From positions 62,001-126,000 of the forward strand of contig JAABSA010000006.1 of assembly GCA_011390635.1 (NCBI GenBank): a stretch of 64,000 bases of DNA, given 5' to 3'. Each line of letters opens with the position of its first letter. Within the stretch, counting starts at the first letter, position 1. This document shows positions 54,902-62,432 of this stretch, one piece after another. A program made the translations under genes and the position numbers. The notes beneath the pieces were generated by a model. The model made no database searches. It saw only the letters and a list, made by a program, of their open reading frames with translations, and was not told the origin of the DNA. This stretch comes from Desulfotignum sp. (GTDB lineage: Bacteria > Desulfobacterota > Desulfobacteria > Desulfobacterales > Desulfobacteraceae).

Positions 54902-55964
54902 AATCGCCCACAGCTACCTGCCGTTCCCGAAAACAGATGAAGACTATGCCTTAAAACGCATCCACAACATCTGGAATGACGGTGGTGCTTATGCACTTTT
55001 AGGTCCCTCCGGGTGCGGCAAAACCACGCTTTTGAATATTATATCTGGTCTGTTGAAACCCAGCAAAGGACGGGTCCGGTTCGATGAAACCGACGTCACG
55101 GAACTGCCGCCGGAAAAACGCAACATCGCCCAGGTGTTCCAGTTTCCGGTTCTCTATGACACCATGTCCGTATTTAACAACCTGGCTTTTCCCTTGAAAA
55201 ACCGCGGCTTTGACAAAGCCTATATCACCTCCCGGGTGACGGAAATTGCCAAAATACTGGAACTGGAAACCGTGCTGCACAAAAAGGCCGAGGGTTTAGG
55301 TGCTGATGCCAAGCAGAAAATTTCTCTGGGCCGGGGACTGGTGCGCGAAGATGTGGCAGCCATCCTGTTTGATGAACCCCTCACCGTCATTGACCCGCAG
55401 CTCAAGTGGCAGCTGCGGTGCAAGCTCAAGGAAATCCATGAACAGCTCAAGCTGACCCTGATTTATGTCACCCATGACCAGGTGGAGGCACTGACCTTTG
55501 CCGATCAGATCATTGTCATGTATGAAGGGTGGATTGTCCAGATCGGCACGCCCCAGGAACTGTTTGAATATCCCGATCACAAATTTGTGGGGTATTTCAT
55601 CGGCAGCCCGGGCATGAATTTTCTGCCCTGCATTATGGAAAATGACGGGGTCAGGGTGGGCCGTTTTCACATCCCTGTGGATGAAAAGACTGCAGCCTTA
55701 GGCAAAAAAGCCACCGGTCGGCTGGAGCTGGGCATCCGTCCGCTGTATCTGAAGATCCATGCCCGTGAAATGGCTGACAGTTTCCAGGTGCCGGTACAGT
55801 CAGTGGAAGATCAGGGCAGCTGCCAGGTGGTAACCCTGGCTTTTTCCGAGCACAGAATCAAGGCCAGAATCGCTGAAAATGACCCGGCACCCGAATCCAT
55901 GGCCTGGGTGTCTTTCCCCAAAGAATGGATCCGGCTGTTTGCAGATGACCAACTCCTGAAATAA
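54879..55964 (+). CDS. glpT: GlpT-type glycerol ABC transporter ATPase 2
   Basis: A 361-residue ABC ATPase, partner of GlpS. This is the ABC protein of the glpSTPQUV operon, not the antiporter GlpT of E. coli. Walker A GPSGCGKTT and Walker B ILFDEPLTVIDPQ are present, and the H-loop is VTHDQVEA. The signature is degenerate: LGADAKQKISLGRGL replaces LSGGQ-x-Q. With GlpS lacking the H-loop histidine, the two probably form one good and one weak ATP site. A TOBE-like domain ends the protein. AAGGAG precedes the ATG. Confidence 0.87.
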   Translation: MAQICLDEIAHSYLPFPKTDEDYALKRIHNIWNDGGAYALLGPSGCGKTTLLNIISGLLKPSKGRVRFDETDVTELPPEKRNIAQVFQFPVLYDTMSVFNNLAFPLKNRGFDKAYITSRVTEIAKILELETVLHKKAEGLGADAKQKISLGRGLVREDVAAILFDEPLTVIDPQLKWQLRCKLKEIHEQLKLTLIYVTHDQVEALTFADQIIVMYEGWIVQIGTPQELFEYPDHKFVGYFIGSPGMNFLPCIMENDGVRVGRFHIPVDEKTAALGKKATGRLELGIRPLYLKIHAREMADSFQVPVQSVEDQGSCQVVTLAFSEHRIKARIAENDPAPESMAWVSFPKEWIRLFADDQLLK

Positions 55965-55999
55965 CATTGCAAGGCATACAATAAGGAGGTTTTTAAAAA

Positions 56000-56875
56000 A
56001 TGAAAAAATGGCAGGACAACAAAGGGTGGCTGTTCATTCTACCGGTCTTTCTGATTGTTGCCTTCAGCGCCATTATCCCGTTGATGACCGTGGTCAACTA
56101 TTCCATCCAGGACATATTCGGTCCGGGCCAGCGGATATTTGTGGGAACCGAATGGTTCAAGGAAACCTTGACCGATCCGCGCCTCCATGAAGCATTGTGG
56201 CGGCAGCTGCTGTTTTCCGGCCTGGTGCTGCTCATTGAAATGCCGCTAGGCATAGCCATCGCCCTTACCATGCCCACCAAAAAAGGACTGGGCGCTTCTT
56301 TGTGCCTGGTATTGGTGGCATTGCCCCTGCTCATTCCCTGGAACGTCATCGGCACCATCTGGATCATATTCACCCGGCCGGATATCGGGCTGATGGGGGC
56401 ACTCATCAACAATATGGGAATTAGCTTTGACCATACCGCATCCGGGCTTCATGCCTGGATCACCCTCATGCTCATGGAGGTGTGGCACTGGACCCCCCTG
56501 GTGATCCTGCTGGCCTATGCCGGCCTGCGGTCCATACCCGAAGCCTATTACCAGGCCGCCAGAATCGACGGGGCCTCTGCCTGGGCTATCTTCAAGTATA
56601 TTCAGCTGCCCAAAATGCGCGGTGTTCTCACCATCGCCCTTTTGCTGCGGTTCATGGACAGTTTTCTGATCTATGCCGAACCCTTTGTCCTCACTGGCGG
56701 CGGGCCCGGCAACGCCACCACGTTTTTGTCCATCTACCTGGTCAAGATCGCGGTTGGCCAGTTTGATCTGGGACCTGCCGGTGCCTTCTCTCTGATCTAT
56801 TTTCTCATTGTCCTGCTGTTCTGCTACCTGTTTTACCAGGTGCTGCTCAATGTGGGGAAAGGAGAAGCATCATGA
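56000..56875 (+). CDS. glpP: GlpP, glycerol ABC transporter permease 1
   Basis: A 291-residue inner membrane permease with six helices. EAYYQAARIDGASAWAIFKYIQLP is the EAA loop that docks on the ATPases. Family position and order (two ATPases, two permeases, small protein, large binding protein) match glycerol importers. A strong AAGGAGG precedes the ATG. It overlaps the second permease by 4 bases. Confidence 0.88.
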   Translation: MKKWQDNKGWLFILPVFLIVAFSAIIPLMTVVNYSIQDIFGPGQRIFVGTEWFKETLTDPRLHEALWRQLLFSGLVLLIEMPLGIAIALTMPTKKGLGASLCLVLVALPLLIPWNVIGTIWIIFTRPDIGLMGALINNMGISFDHTASGLHAWITLMLMEVWHWTPLVILLAYAGLRSIPEAYYQAARIDGASAWAIFKYIQLPKMRGVLTIALLLRFMDSFLIYAEPFVLTGGGPGNATTFLSIYLVKIAVGQFDLGPAGAFSLIYFLIVLLFCYLFYQVLLNVGKGEAS

Positions 56876-57669
56876 AAAAGCGCTATATCATTCTGGCAGC
56901 CTACCTGGTGCTCATCATGCTGCCCATCTACTGGATGCTCAACATGTCGTTGCGCACCAATGCCGATATCATGGCACAACTGGTATTTATTCCCACGGAT
57001 ATCACCTTTGCCAATTACACCAAAATATTTACCGATGCCTCCTGGTATTCCGGGTATATCAATTCCATCATCTATGTGGTCTTGAATACGATTATCTGCC
57101 TGGTTACAGCATTGCCGGCGGCCTATGCGTTTTCACGGTATTCCTTTATCGGGGACAAGCATGTGTTCTTCTGGCTGCTCACCAACCGCATGGCACCGGC
57201 CGCAGTATTTCTGCTGCCTTTTTTTCAGCTGTACTCCACCTTTAATCTCATTGACACCCATATTGCCGTGGCCTTGGCCCACTGCCTGTTCAACCTGCCC
57301 CTCACCGTCTGGATTCTGGAAGGGTTTATCTCAGGGGTCCCGCGGGAAATTGATGAAACCGCCTTTATTGACGGGTATAAATTTCCCAGGTTCTTCTTTT
57401 TTGTTTTTATCCCCCTGATCCGGTCCGGCATCGGGGTGGCGGCATTCTTCTGCTTCATGTTTTCCTGGGTGGAACTGCTGTTTGCCAGAACCCTTACCAC
57501 CACGGCAGCCAAGCCCATTGCCGCCATCATGACACGCACTGTAAGCGCCTCGGGCCTGGACTGGGGACTTCTGGCAGCTGCCGGTATTCTGACCATCGTA
57601 CCCGGTGCCCTGGTCATCTGGTTTGTGAGAAATTATCTGGCCAAGGGCTTTGCCCTGGGGCGGGTATAA
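56872..57669 (+). CDS. glpQ: GlpQ, glycerol ABC transporter permease 2
   Basis: A 265-residue permease with six helices, the partner of GlpP. VPREIDETAFIDGYKFPRFFFFVFIPL is its EAA loop. This GlpQ is the permease of the glpSTPQUV system and not the periplasmic glycerophosphodiesterase that has the same name in E. coli. The end LAKGFALGRV is common in CUT1 permeases. Confidence 0.88.
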   Translation: MKKRYIILAAYLVLIMLPIYWMLNMSLRTNADIMAQLVFIPTDITFANYTKIFTDASWYSGYINSIIYVVLNTIICLVTALPAAYAFSRYSFIGDKHVFFWLLTNRMAPAAVFLLPFFQLYSTFNLIDTHIAVALAHCLFNLPLTVWILEGFISGVPREIDETAFIDGYKFPRFFFFVFIPLIRSGIGVAAFFCFMFSWVELLFARTLTTTAAKPIAAIMTRTVSASGLDWGLLAAAGILTIVPGALVIWFVRNYLAKGFALGRV

Positions 57670-57681
57670 AAAGGAGGCGAT

Positions 57682-57960
57682 ATGAATCTTGAATGGATGG
57701 CCTGGACAGTTCCCACCGCAGCCTTTTTTTGTTTTATCGCCCTTATGCTGGTGGGCATGACCATCTGGGAAATAAAATGTCCCACCATCAAACGCAAGGG
57801 ATTTCTGCCCATTGCCACCACCAGAGGAGACCGGCTTTTCATAGGCCTTCTGGTTTCCGCATATATCCATCTTGCCTGGATCGGCCTGACGGATCTGGCC
57901 ATCTGGTTTGCCCTGGGGATAGCCATCCTCTGGATGGGGATGGTGATGCGCTGGGGATAG
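57682..57960 (+). CDS. glpU: GlpU, small membrane protein (DUF2160)
   Basis: A 92-residue protein with three hydrophobic segments at about 9-27, 51-69 and 72-90, and a short basic cytoplasmic loop, CPTIKRKGFLPIATTRGDRL. It is the DUF2160 member that always accompanies the glycerol importer. Its exact role is not known. AAAGGAGG precedes the ATG. Confidence 0.85.
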   Translation: MNLEWMAWTVPTAAFFCFIALMLVGMTIWEIKCPTIKRKGFLPIATTRGDRLFIGLLVSAYIHLAWIGLTDLAIWFALGIAILWMGMVMRWG

Positions 57961-58063
57961 GAGCACATGGAAACAGGCCGGTTCAAGCGCTTTTTCAAAG
58001 GCCTTCAGCCCTGAACCGGACCATGCATTATCCAATATAATGAAGGCCTGGGAGGAATCACTC

Positions 58064-59797
58064 ATGAAAAAATTAGCTGGAAAACGCCTGGGCAATGCTG
58101 CTCTGGCATGCCTGCTGGGAATGGGATTTCTTTTGATCTCCCTGCCGGCCCAGGCAGGGATTGACGCGGCAAAAAAATGGATTGACAGCGAATTTCAACC
58201 ATCCAGCCTGTCAAAACAGGAACAGCTTGCGGAAATGGAATGGTTTATCAAAGCAGCCGAACCTTTCAAAGGGATGCATGTCAAGGTTGTTTCTGAAACC
58301 ATTCCCACCCACGAGTATGAATCCAAAGTACTTGCCAAGGCATTTGAGGAAATCACCGGTATCAAAGTCACCCATGACCTGATCCAGGAAGGGGATGTCA
58401 TTGAAAAACTGCAGACCCAGTGGCAGTCAGGCCAGAATATCTATGATGCCTGGATCAATGATGCGGATCTTATCGGTTCCCACTGGCGGTATGGGCATAC
58501 CGTCAACCTCACCGACTGGATGGCAGGGGAAGGCAAGGATGTGACCCTGCCCACACTGGATATTGATGATTTTTTCGGCAAGGAGTTTGCCACCGGACCG
58601 GACGGCAAACTCTATCAGCTGCCTGCCCAGCAGTTTGCCAACCTCTACTGGTTCCGGTATGACTGGTTCAGCCGGGAGGATTTTCAAAAACAGTTTAAAG
58701 AAATTTACGGATATGATTTAGGGGTTCCCATTAACTGGTCAGCCTATGAAGACATTGCTGAATTTTTCACAGAACATGTCAAGGAAATTGATGGACAGCC
58801 GGTGTACGGGCACAATGACTACGGGAAAAAAGCCCCGGATCTGGGCTGGCGGTTCACCGATGCCTGGCTGTCCATGGCCGGTGCCGGGGACAAGGGCCTT
58901 CCCAACGGCCTGCCTGTTGATGAATGGGGAATCCGGGTGGATGAAAACAACCGCCCTGTGGGCTCCAGTGTCAGCCGGGGCGGGGCCGCCAACAGCCCTG
59001 CAGCCAAATATGCCCTGCGCAAATACATGGAATGGCTGCGCAAATATGCACCTCCCGGCGCACTGGGCATGGACTTTTACCAATACCTTCCCTTTCTGGC
59101 CAAAGGAAACGTGGCCCAGCAGATTTTCTGGTACACGGCATTTATCCCTGATATGGTAGCACCGGGACCCACGGTGAATGAGGATGGGACCCCCAAATGG
59201 CGTATGGCACCTTCTCCTCACGGACCCTACTGGGAAGAAGGCATGAAGGTCGGGTACCAGGACTGCGGTTCCTGGACTCTGTTAAAGAGCACCCCGGTGG
59301 ATCGGCGCAAAGCCGCCTGGCTGTATGCCCAGTTCACAGTGGCCAAGACCACCTCTTTGAAAAAAGCCCATGTGGGCCTGACACCCATCAGAGACAGTGA
59401 CATCCGGCATGAGTCCTTTACCGAGCGATCCCCCAAACTGGGCGGTCTGGTGGAATTCTACCGCAGCCCGGCACGCCATGTCTGGACCGATACCGGCACG
59501 AATGTCCCGGACTATCCGCGTCTTGCACAATTGTGGTGGCAGAATATCGGCGAGGCTGTCGGCGGTGAAGTGACCGTTGAAAAAGCCATGGACAATCTGG
59601 CCAGGGAAATGGACAAGGTAATGGAAAGAATCGAAAGATCCGGTGTCCAGGGCGATAAAGGTCCCAAAATGAATCCTGAAAAAGATGAATCTTACTGGCT
59701 GGACCAGCCTGGTTCTCCCAAACCGAAACTGGCCAACGAAAAACCCAAAGGCCAGACAGTGGATTATGATGAACTGATCAAGACCTGGAAAGAATAA
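58064..59797 (+). CDS. glpV: GlpV, glycerol-binding periplasmic protein
   Basis: A 577-residue extracytoplasmic solute-binding protein, long for its class but usual for GlpV. The signal peptide starts MKKLAGKRLGN and probably ends after PAQA. QWQSGQNIYDAWINDADLIG, GLTPIRDSDIRH and YRSPARHVWTDTGTNVPDYPR belong to the binding lobes. GGGAGGA precedes ATG 58064; the in-frame ATG at 58040 would put a charged stretch before the signal and has no ribosome site. It captures glycerol for GlpP/GlpQ. Confidence 0.9.
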   Translation: MKKLAGKRLGNAALACLLGMGFLLISLPAQAGIDAAKKWIDSEFQPSSLSKQEQLAEMEWFIKAAEPFKGMHVKVVSETIPTHEYESKVLAKAFEEITGIKVTHDLIQEGDVIEKLQTQWQSGQNIYDAWINDADLIGSHWRYGHTVNLTDWMAGEGKDVTLPTLDIDDFFGKEFATGPDGKLYQLPAQQFANLYWFRYDWFSREDFQKQFKEIYGYDLGVPINWSAYEDIAEFFTEHVKEIDGQPVYGHNDYGKKAPDLGWRFTDAWLSMAGAGDKGLPNGLPVDEWGIRVDENNRPVGSSVSRGGAANSPAAKYALRKYMEWLRKYAPPGALGMDFYQYLPFLAKGNVAQQIFWYTAFIPDMVAPGPTVNEDGTPKWRMAPSPHGPYWEEGMKVGYQDCGSWTLLKSTPVDRRKAAWLYAQFTVAKTTSLKKAHVGLTPIRDSDIRHESFTERSPKLGGLVEFYRSPARHVWTDTGTNVPDYPRLAQLWWQNIGEAVGGEVTVEKAMDNLAREMDKVMERIERSGVQGDKGPKMNPEKDESYWLDQPGSPKPKLANEKPKGQTVDYDELIKTWKE

Positions 59798-59860
59798 CCA
59801 CTCCCACCTGCCCGGGTATTCGCATGTCACAGAGACCATCCTGTCCGGGCAGCATTTCTG

Positions 59861-59922
59861 CCCCGGGTGGTGTTTTCCTGTCTGCCTGAGACAACAGGCC
59901 GGCAGAAAAACACCACCCGGGG
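59861..59922. repeat. Long hairpin between glpV and glpR
   Basis: CCCCGGGTGGTGTTTT and AAAACACCACCCGGGG pair perfectly over 16 bases around a 30-base centre that can pair further. No T run follows. It may protect or end the importer mRNA, or be a REP-like repeat. A run of nine C bases lies just downstream. The gap from 59798 to 60037 holds nothing else I can identify. Confidence 0.65.
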
Positions 59923-60037
59923 ATTACCAAGCGTAATGTACCCCCCCCCGCTATTATCTGCAGCCGGACTGTCAAAGCCCATTAAGATCGGGCCGGGTGC
60001 GGTGCAACGTTGGAAATCGCATCGGCAAAGGAAGATC

Positions 60038-60841
60038 ATGGCACAGACCTATATACCGGCAGACAGGCAGACTCGGATCCAGAACCTGATAAACGAAAAA
60101 GGGATTGTCAAGGTCTTGGATTTAAGCCGCATGTTCAATGTAACAGAACTGACCATCCGGCGTGACCTGGATCTCCTTGAAAAGCAGGGGATTCTGGATC
60201 GGACCCATGGTGGTGCCATTCTACGCCACCGCATGAAAACAGAACCCCTTTACACGGAAAAAGACCAGATCAACCGCCTGGAAAAAGAGACCATCGGGAA
60301 AAAAATCAATACACTGGTGGAACAGGGGGACACCCTTCTTGTGAATACCGGTTCCACCACTTCCCAGGTACTGCGGCATCTGGCGGGAAAGCACCTTCGG
60401 GTTATCACCAGCAATGCCAACGCCCTTTTGGAGGTCACTGATCCGGATATCGAACTGATCCTGACCGGCGGTGTTTTCCGGCGCCAGTCCAATTCCCTTA
60501 TCGGGTCTCTGGCCCATTCGATTCTGGCGCAGGTCTGCGGCAGCAAAGCCATCATCGGTGTGGACGGTTTGAGTATCAAATTCGGCCTGACGACACCAGT
60601 CCAACAGGAAGCGGAGGTCACCCGTCTGATGATTGAAAGAACCCAGGGACCTGTGGTCGTGGTGGCGGACCACAGTAAAATGGGCGTGGTATCCAATTTT
60701 GTCACCGCACCCATCAAAAAAATCAATATCATTGTCACTGATGCCGGCATTAAACCGGATTTCAAAAAAATGCTCCAGGAACTGGGTATAACAGTGATTA
60801 TTGCCCATGACAGCCCTTGCCCGGGGCCTATTCTCCCGTGA
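60038..60841 (+). CDS. glpR: GlpR, DeoR-family repressor of glycerol genes
   Basis: A 267-residue DeoR-family regulator. Residues 8-60 hold the winged helix (VKVLDLSRMFNVTELTIRRDLDLLEKQG), and HGGAIL links to the sensor domain. NTGSTTSQVLRHL and VDGLSIKFGLTT line the ligand site, which in GlpR binds glycerol 3-phosphate. The substrate assignment comes from context. AAAGGA precedes ATG 60038; an open frame upstream crosses the hairpin region and is not family-like. Likely targets are the repeats at 53586-53650. Confidence 0.88.
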   Translation: MAQTYIPADRQTRIQNLINEKGIVKVLDLSRMFNVTELTIRRDLDLLEKQGILDRTHGGAILRHRMKTEPLYTEKDQINRLEKETIGKKINTLVEQGDTLLVNTGSTTSQVLRHLAGKHLRVITSNANALLEVTDPDIELILTGGVFRRQSNSLIGSLAHSILAQVCGSKAIIGVDGLSIKFGLTTPVQQEAEVTRLMIERTQGPVVVVADHSKMGVVSNFVTAPIKKINIIVTDAGIKPDFKKMLQELGITVIIAHDSPCPGPILP

Positions 60842-61018
60842 TTTACTTGCCACCTTTCATGGGTCAGCAATACAGTAAAGAGATAATTGTGTGTTACTCT
60901 CCCCCGCTATTTTCCCATGACATATGGGACTCGGATAAACAAAAACTAACGATCTTTGTAGATGTATTTGAGCGCCAAAAATCTGCAACGGATGCATGTA
61001 AGTGATGTTTCGGTGAGA

Positions 61019-61185
61019 GCCCCTGGTGGTATCCTGTGAACGGACCGTCAGAGCCGAAGGGGGCCTGGCAAAACCTGCCGGGAAGGCCTACTATAGACAC
61101 GGTTGCACACTTTTTGGAAAAACGGATCCTCTCTGCAACAGGCCTCCGCAGGATCTCGGGCCGGGCACAGGACACCACCAGGGGC
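61019..61185. repeat. Dispersed structured element, full copy 2
   Basis: Most of the 542-base gap between glpR and ppaC is this 167-base element and its flanks. Ends GCCCCTGGTGG and CCACCAGGGGC pair perfectly. Relative to the copy at 20124 both arms change together, T to C and A to G, keeping the pair. Inner GGGGGCCTG pairs with CAGGCCTCC using a wobble. TGTGAACGGACCGTCAGA is identical in both copies except at one variable flank. Confidence 0.75.
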
Positions 61186-61223
61186 GGGGTATTGTCCAGC
61201 AGTATGAATTTTTAAAATTTTTC

Positions 61224-61252
61224 TTGTGTATATGGCCAATTAATTTTATAAG
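61224..61252 (+). promoter_or_regulatory. Putative ppaC promoter
   Basis: TTGTGT and TATAAG are 17 bases apart, predicting a leader of about 120 bases. In that leader GATGACTGCC and GGCATCATC can form a stem with one bulge near 61318-61345. Confidence 0.5.
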
Positions 61253-61383
61253 ATACACTGTTTTCAGCCGGACTATACCCAGTTTTTTACCGGGAAAAGA
61301 CTGATCGGAAATGGTATGATGACTGCCGGAAAAAGGCATCATCCCTTTGTATAAATATGACACTAATTATGTAAGGAGGTTCT

Positions 61384-62304
61384 ATGACAACATTGGTATT
61401 TGGTCACAAAAATCCAGATACAGATTCTGTGGTTGCAGCCATCGCACTGGCAGATCTTAAGAAAAAACTTGGCGAAGACATTGCCCCGGCAGCCCAGGGT
61501 GAGCTCAATCCTGAAACCAAATTTGTGCTGAACAAATTCGGTGTGGCAGCCCCTGCAGTGGTAACCGCCTATGCCGGCAAAGATGTGTATCTGGTGGATC
61601 ATTCTGACCTGGCCCAGAGTCCTGATGACCTGGCAAAGGCCAATATATTGGGAATCGTGGACCACCACAAATTAGGGGATGTGACCACGGGCCAGCCCCT
61701 TGAATGCTGGATATGGCCTGTCGGCTGTACCTGCACCGTGGTTTCGCGCATGTACAAATACCTGGGCGTGGATATTCCCAAAGATATCGCCGGCATCATG
61801 CTTTGTGCCATTCTTTCCGACACCGTTATTTTCAAATCCGCCACCTGCACTGATGAAGACAAGGCGGTCTGCGCCGAACTGGCTGAGCTCTGCGGCGAAA
61901 CCGACCTGGAAGCCCTTGGTATTGAGATGTTCAAGGTCAAATCAGCCGTGGAAGGCACCCCGATCCGTGAGCTGGTTTTCAGAGATTATAAAGATTTTAA
62001 CATGAGCGGTAAAGGCGTGGGCGTAGGCCAGCTGGAACTGGTGGACCTGTCCATTGTGGACGGCATCAAGGCGGATCTGGAAAAGGATATCCAGGATCTC
62101 AAGGCTGAAAAAGGGCACCACACCGTACTGCTGATGCTTACCGACATCATGAAGGAAGGCACCGAACTTCTGGTGGCATCTGACGACGAGTCTGTCGTGG
62201 AAAAAGCTTTCGGCGTAGCTCCGGCCGGTGGGAAAGCCTGGCTTCCGGGCATCATGAGCCGTAAAAAACAGATCGTACCAGATCTGGAAAAAGCATTCAG
62301 CTAG
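61384..62304 (+). CDS. ppaC: PpaC, manganese-dependent family II inorganic pyrophosphatase
   Basis: A 306-residue DHH-family phosphohydrolase that splits pyrophosphate, in a sulfate reducer especially that from ATP sulfurylase. Metal ligands are H8, D12 and D14 in GHKNPDTDS, D in YLVDHSD, the DHH of VDHHKLGD, and D in LSDTVIF. MSRKKQIVPDLEKAF holds the C-terminal SRKKQ substrate-binding motif. There is no CBS insertion, so it is not the nucleotide-regulated form. AAGGAGG precedes the ATG. It appears to be transcribed alone. Confidence 0.95.
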   Translation: MTTLVFGHKNPDTDSVVAAIALADLKKKLGEDIAPAAQGELNPETKFVLNKFGVAAPAVVTAYAGKDVYLVDHSDLAQSPDDLAKANILGIVDHHKLGDVTTGQPLECWIWPVGCTCTVVSRMYKYLGVDIPKDIAGIMLCAILSDTVIFKSATCTDEDKAVCAELAELCGETDLEALGIEMFKVKSAVEGTPIRELVFRDYKDFNMSGKGVGVGQLELVDLSIVDGIKADLEKDIQDLKAEKGHHTVLLMLTDIMKEGTELLVASDDESVVEKAFGVAPAGGKAWLPGIMSRKKQIVPDLEKAFS

Positions 62305-62366
62305 TATCCATGGATGATACTGCGGTCATAGTCTATTACCGCTGACCTGGCCAACAACACAAAAAC

Positions 62367-62407
62367 AAAAAAGGGATCAGCCTCCATAAATGGCCGGTCC
62401 CTTTTTT
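62367..62407. terminator. Bidirectional terminator between ppaC and the histidine kinase
   Basis: AAAAAAGGGATCAGCC and GGCCGGTCCCTTTTTT pair with mismatches around a 9-base loop, with A and T runs on both sides. It serves ppaC on the plus strand and the kinase on the minus strand. Confidence 0.88.
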
Positions 62408-62432
62408 ATGCAATTTTTTGTTTGTGGACTGT

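Noticed and set aside
61026-61304. 92-codon plus-strand frame before ppaC
   Set aside because: It runs through the repeat element and the putative ppaC promoter, has no ribosome site and no family likeness.
61260-61370. Fluoride riboswitch before ppaC
   Set aside because: Pyrophosphatase genes can carry one and a GAUG-UGCC stem is present, but the conserved 3' block with CUGAUG and the pseudoknot partner are absent. It is only a simple hairpin.
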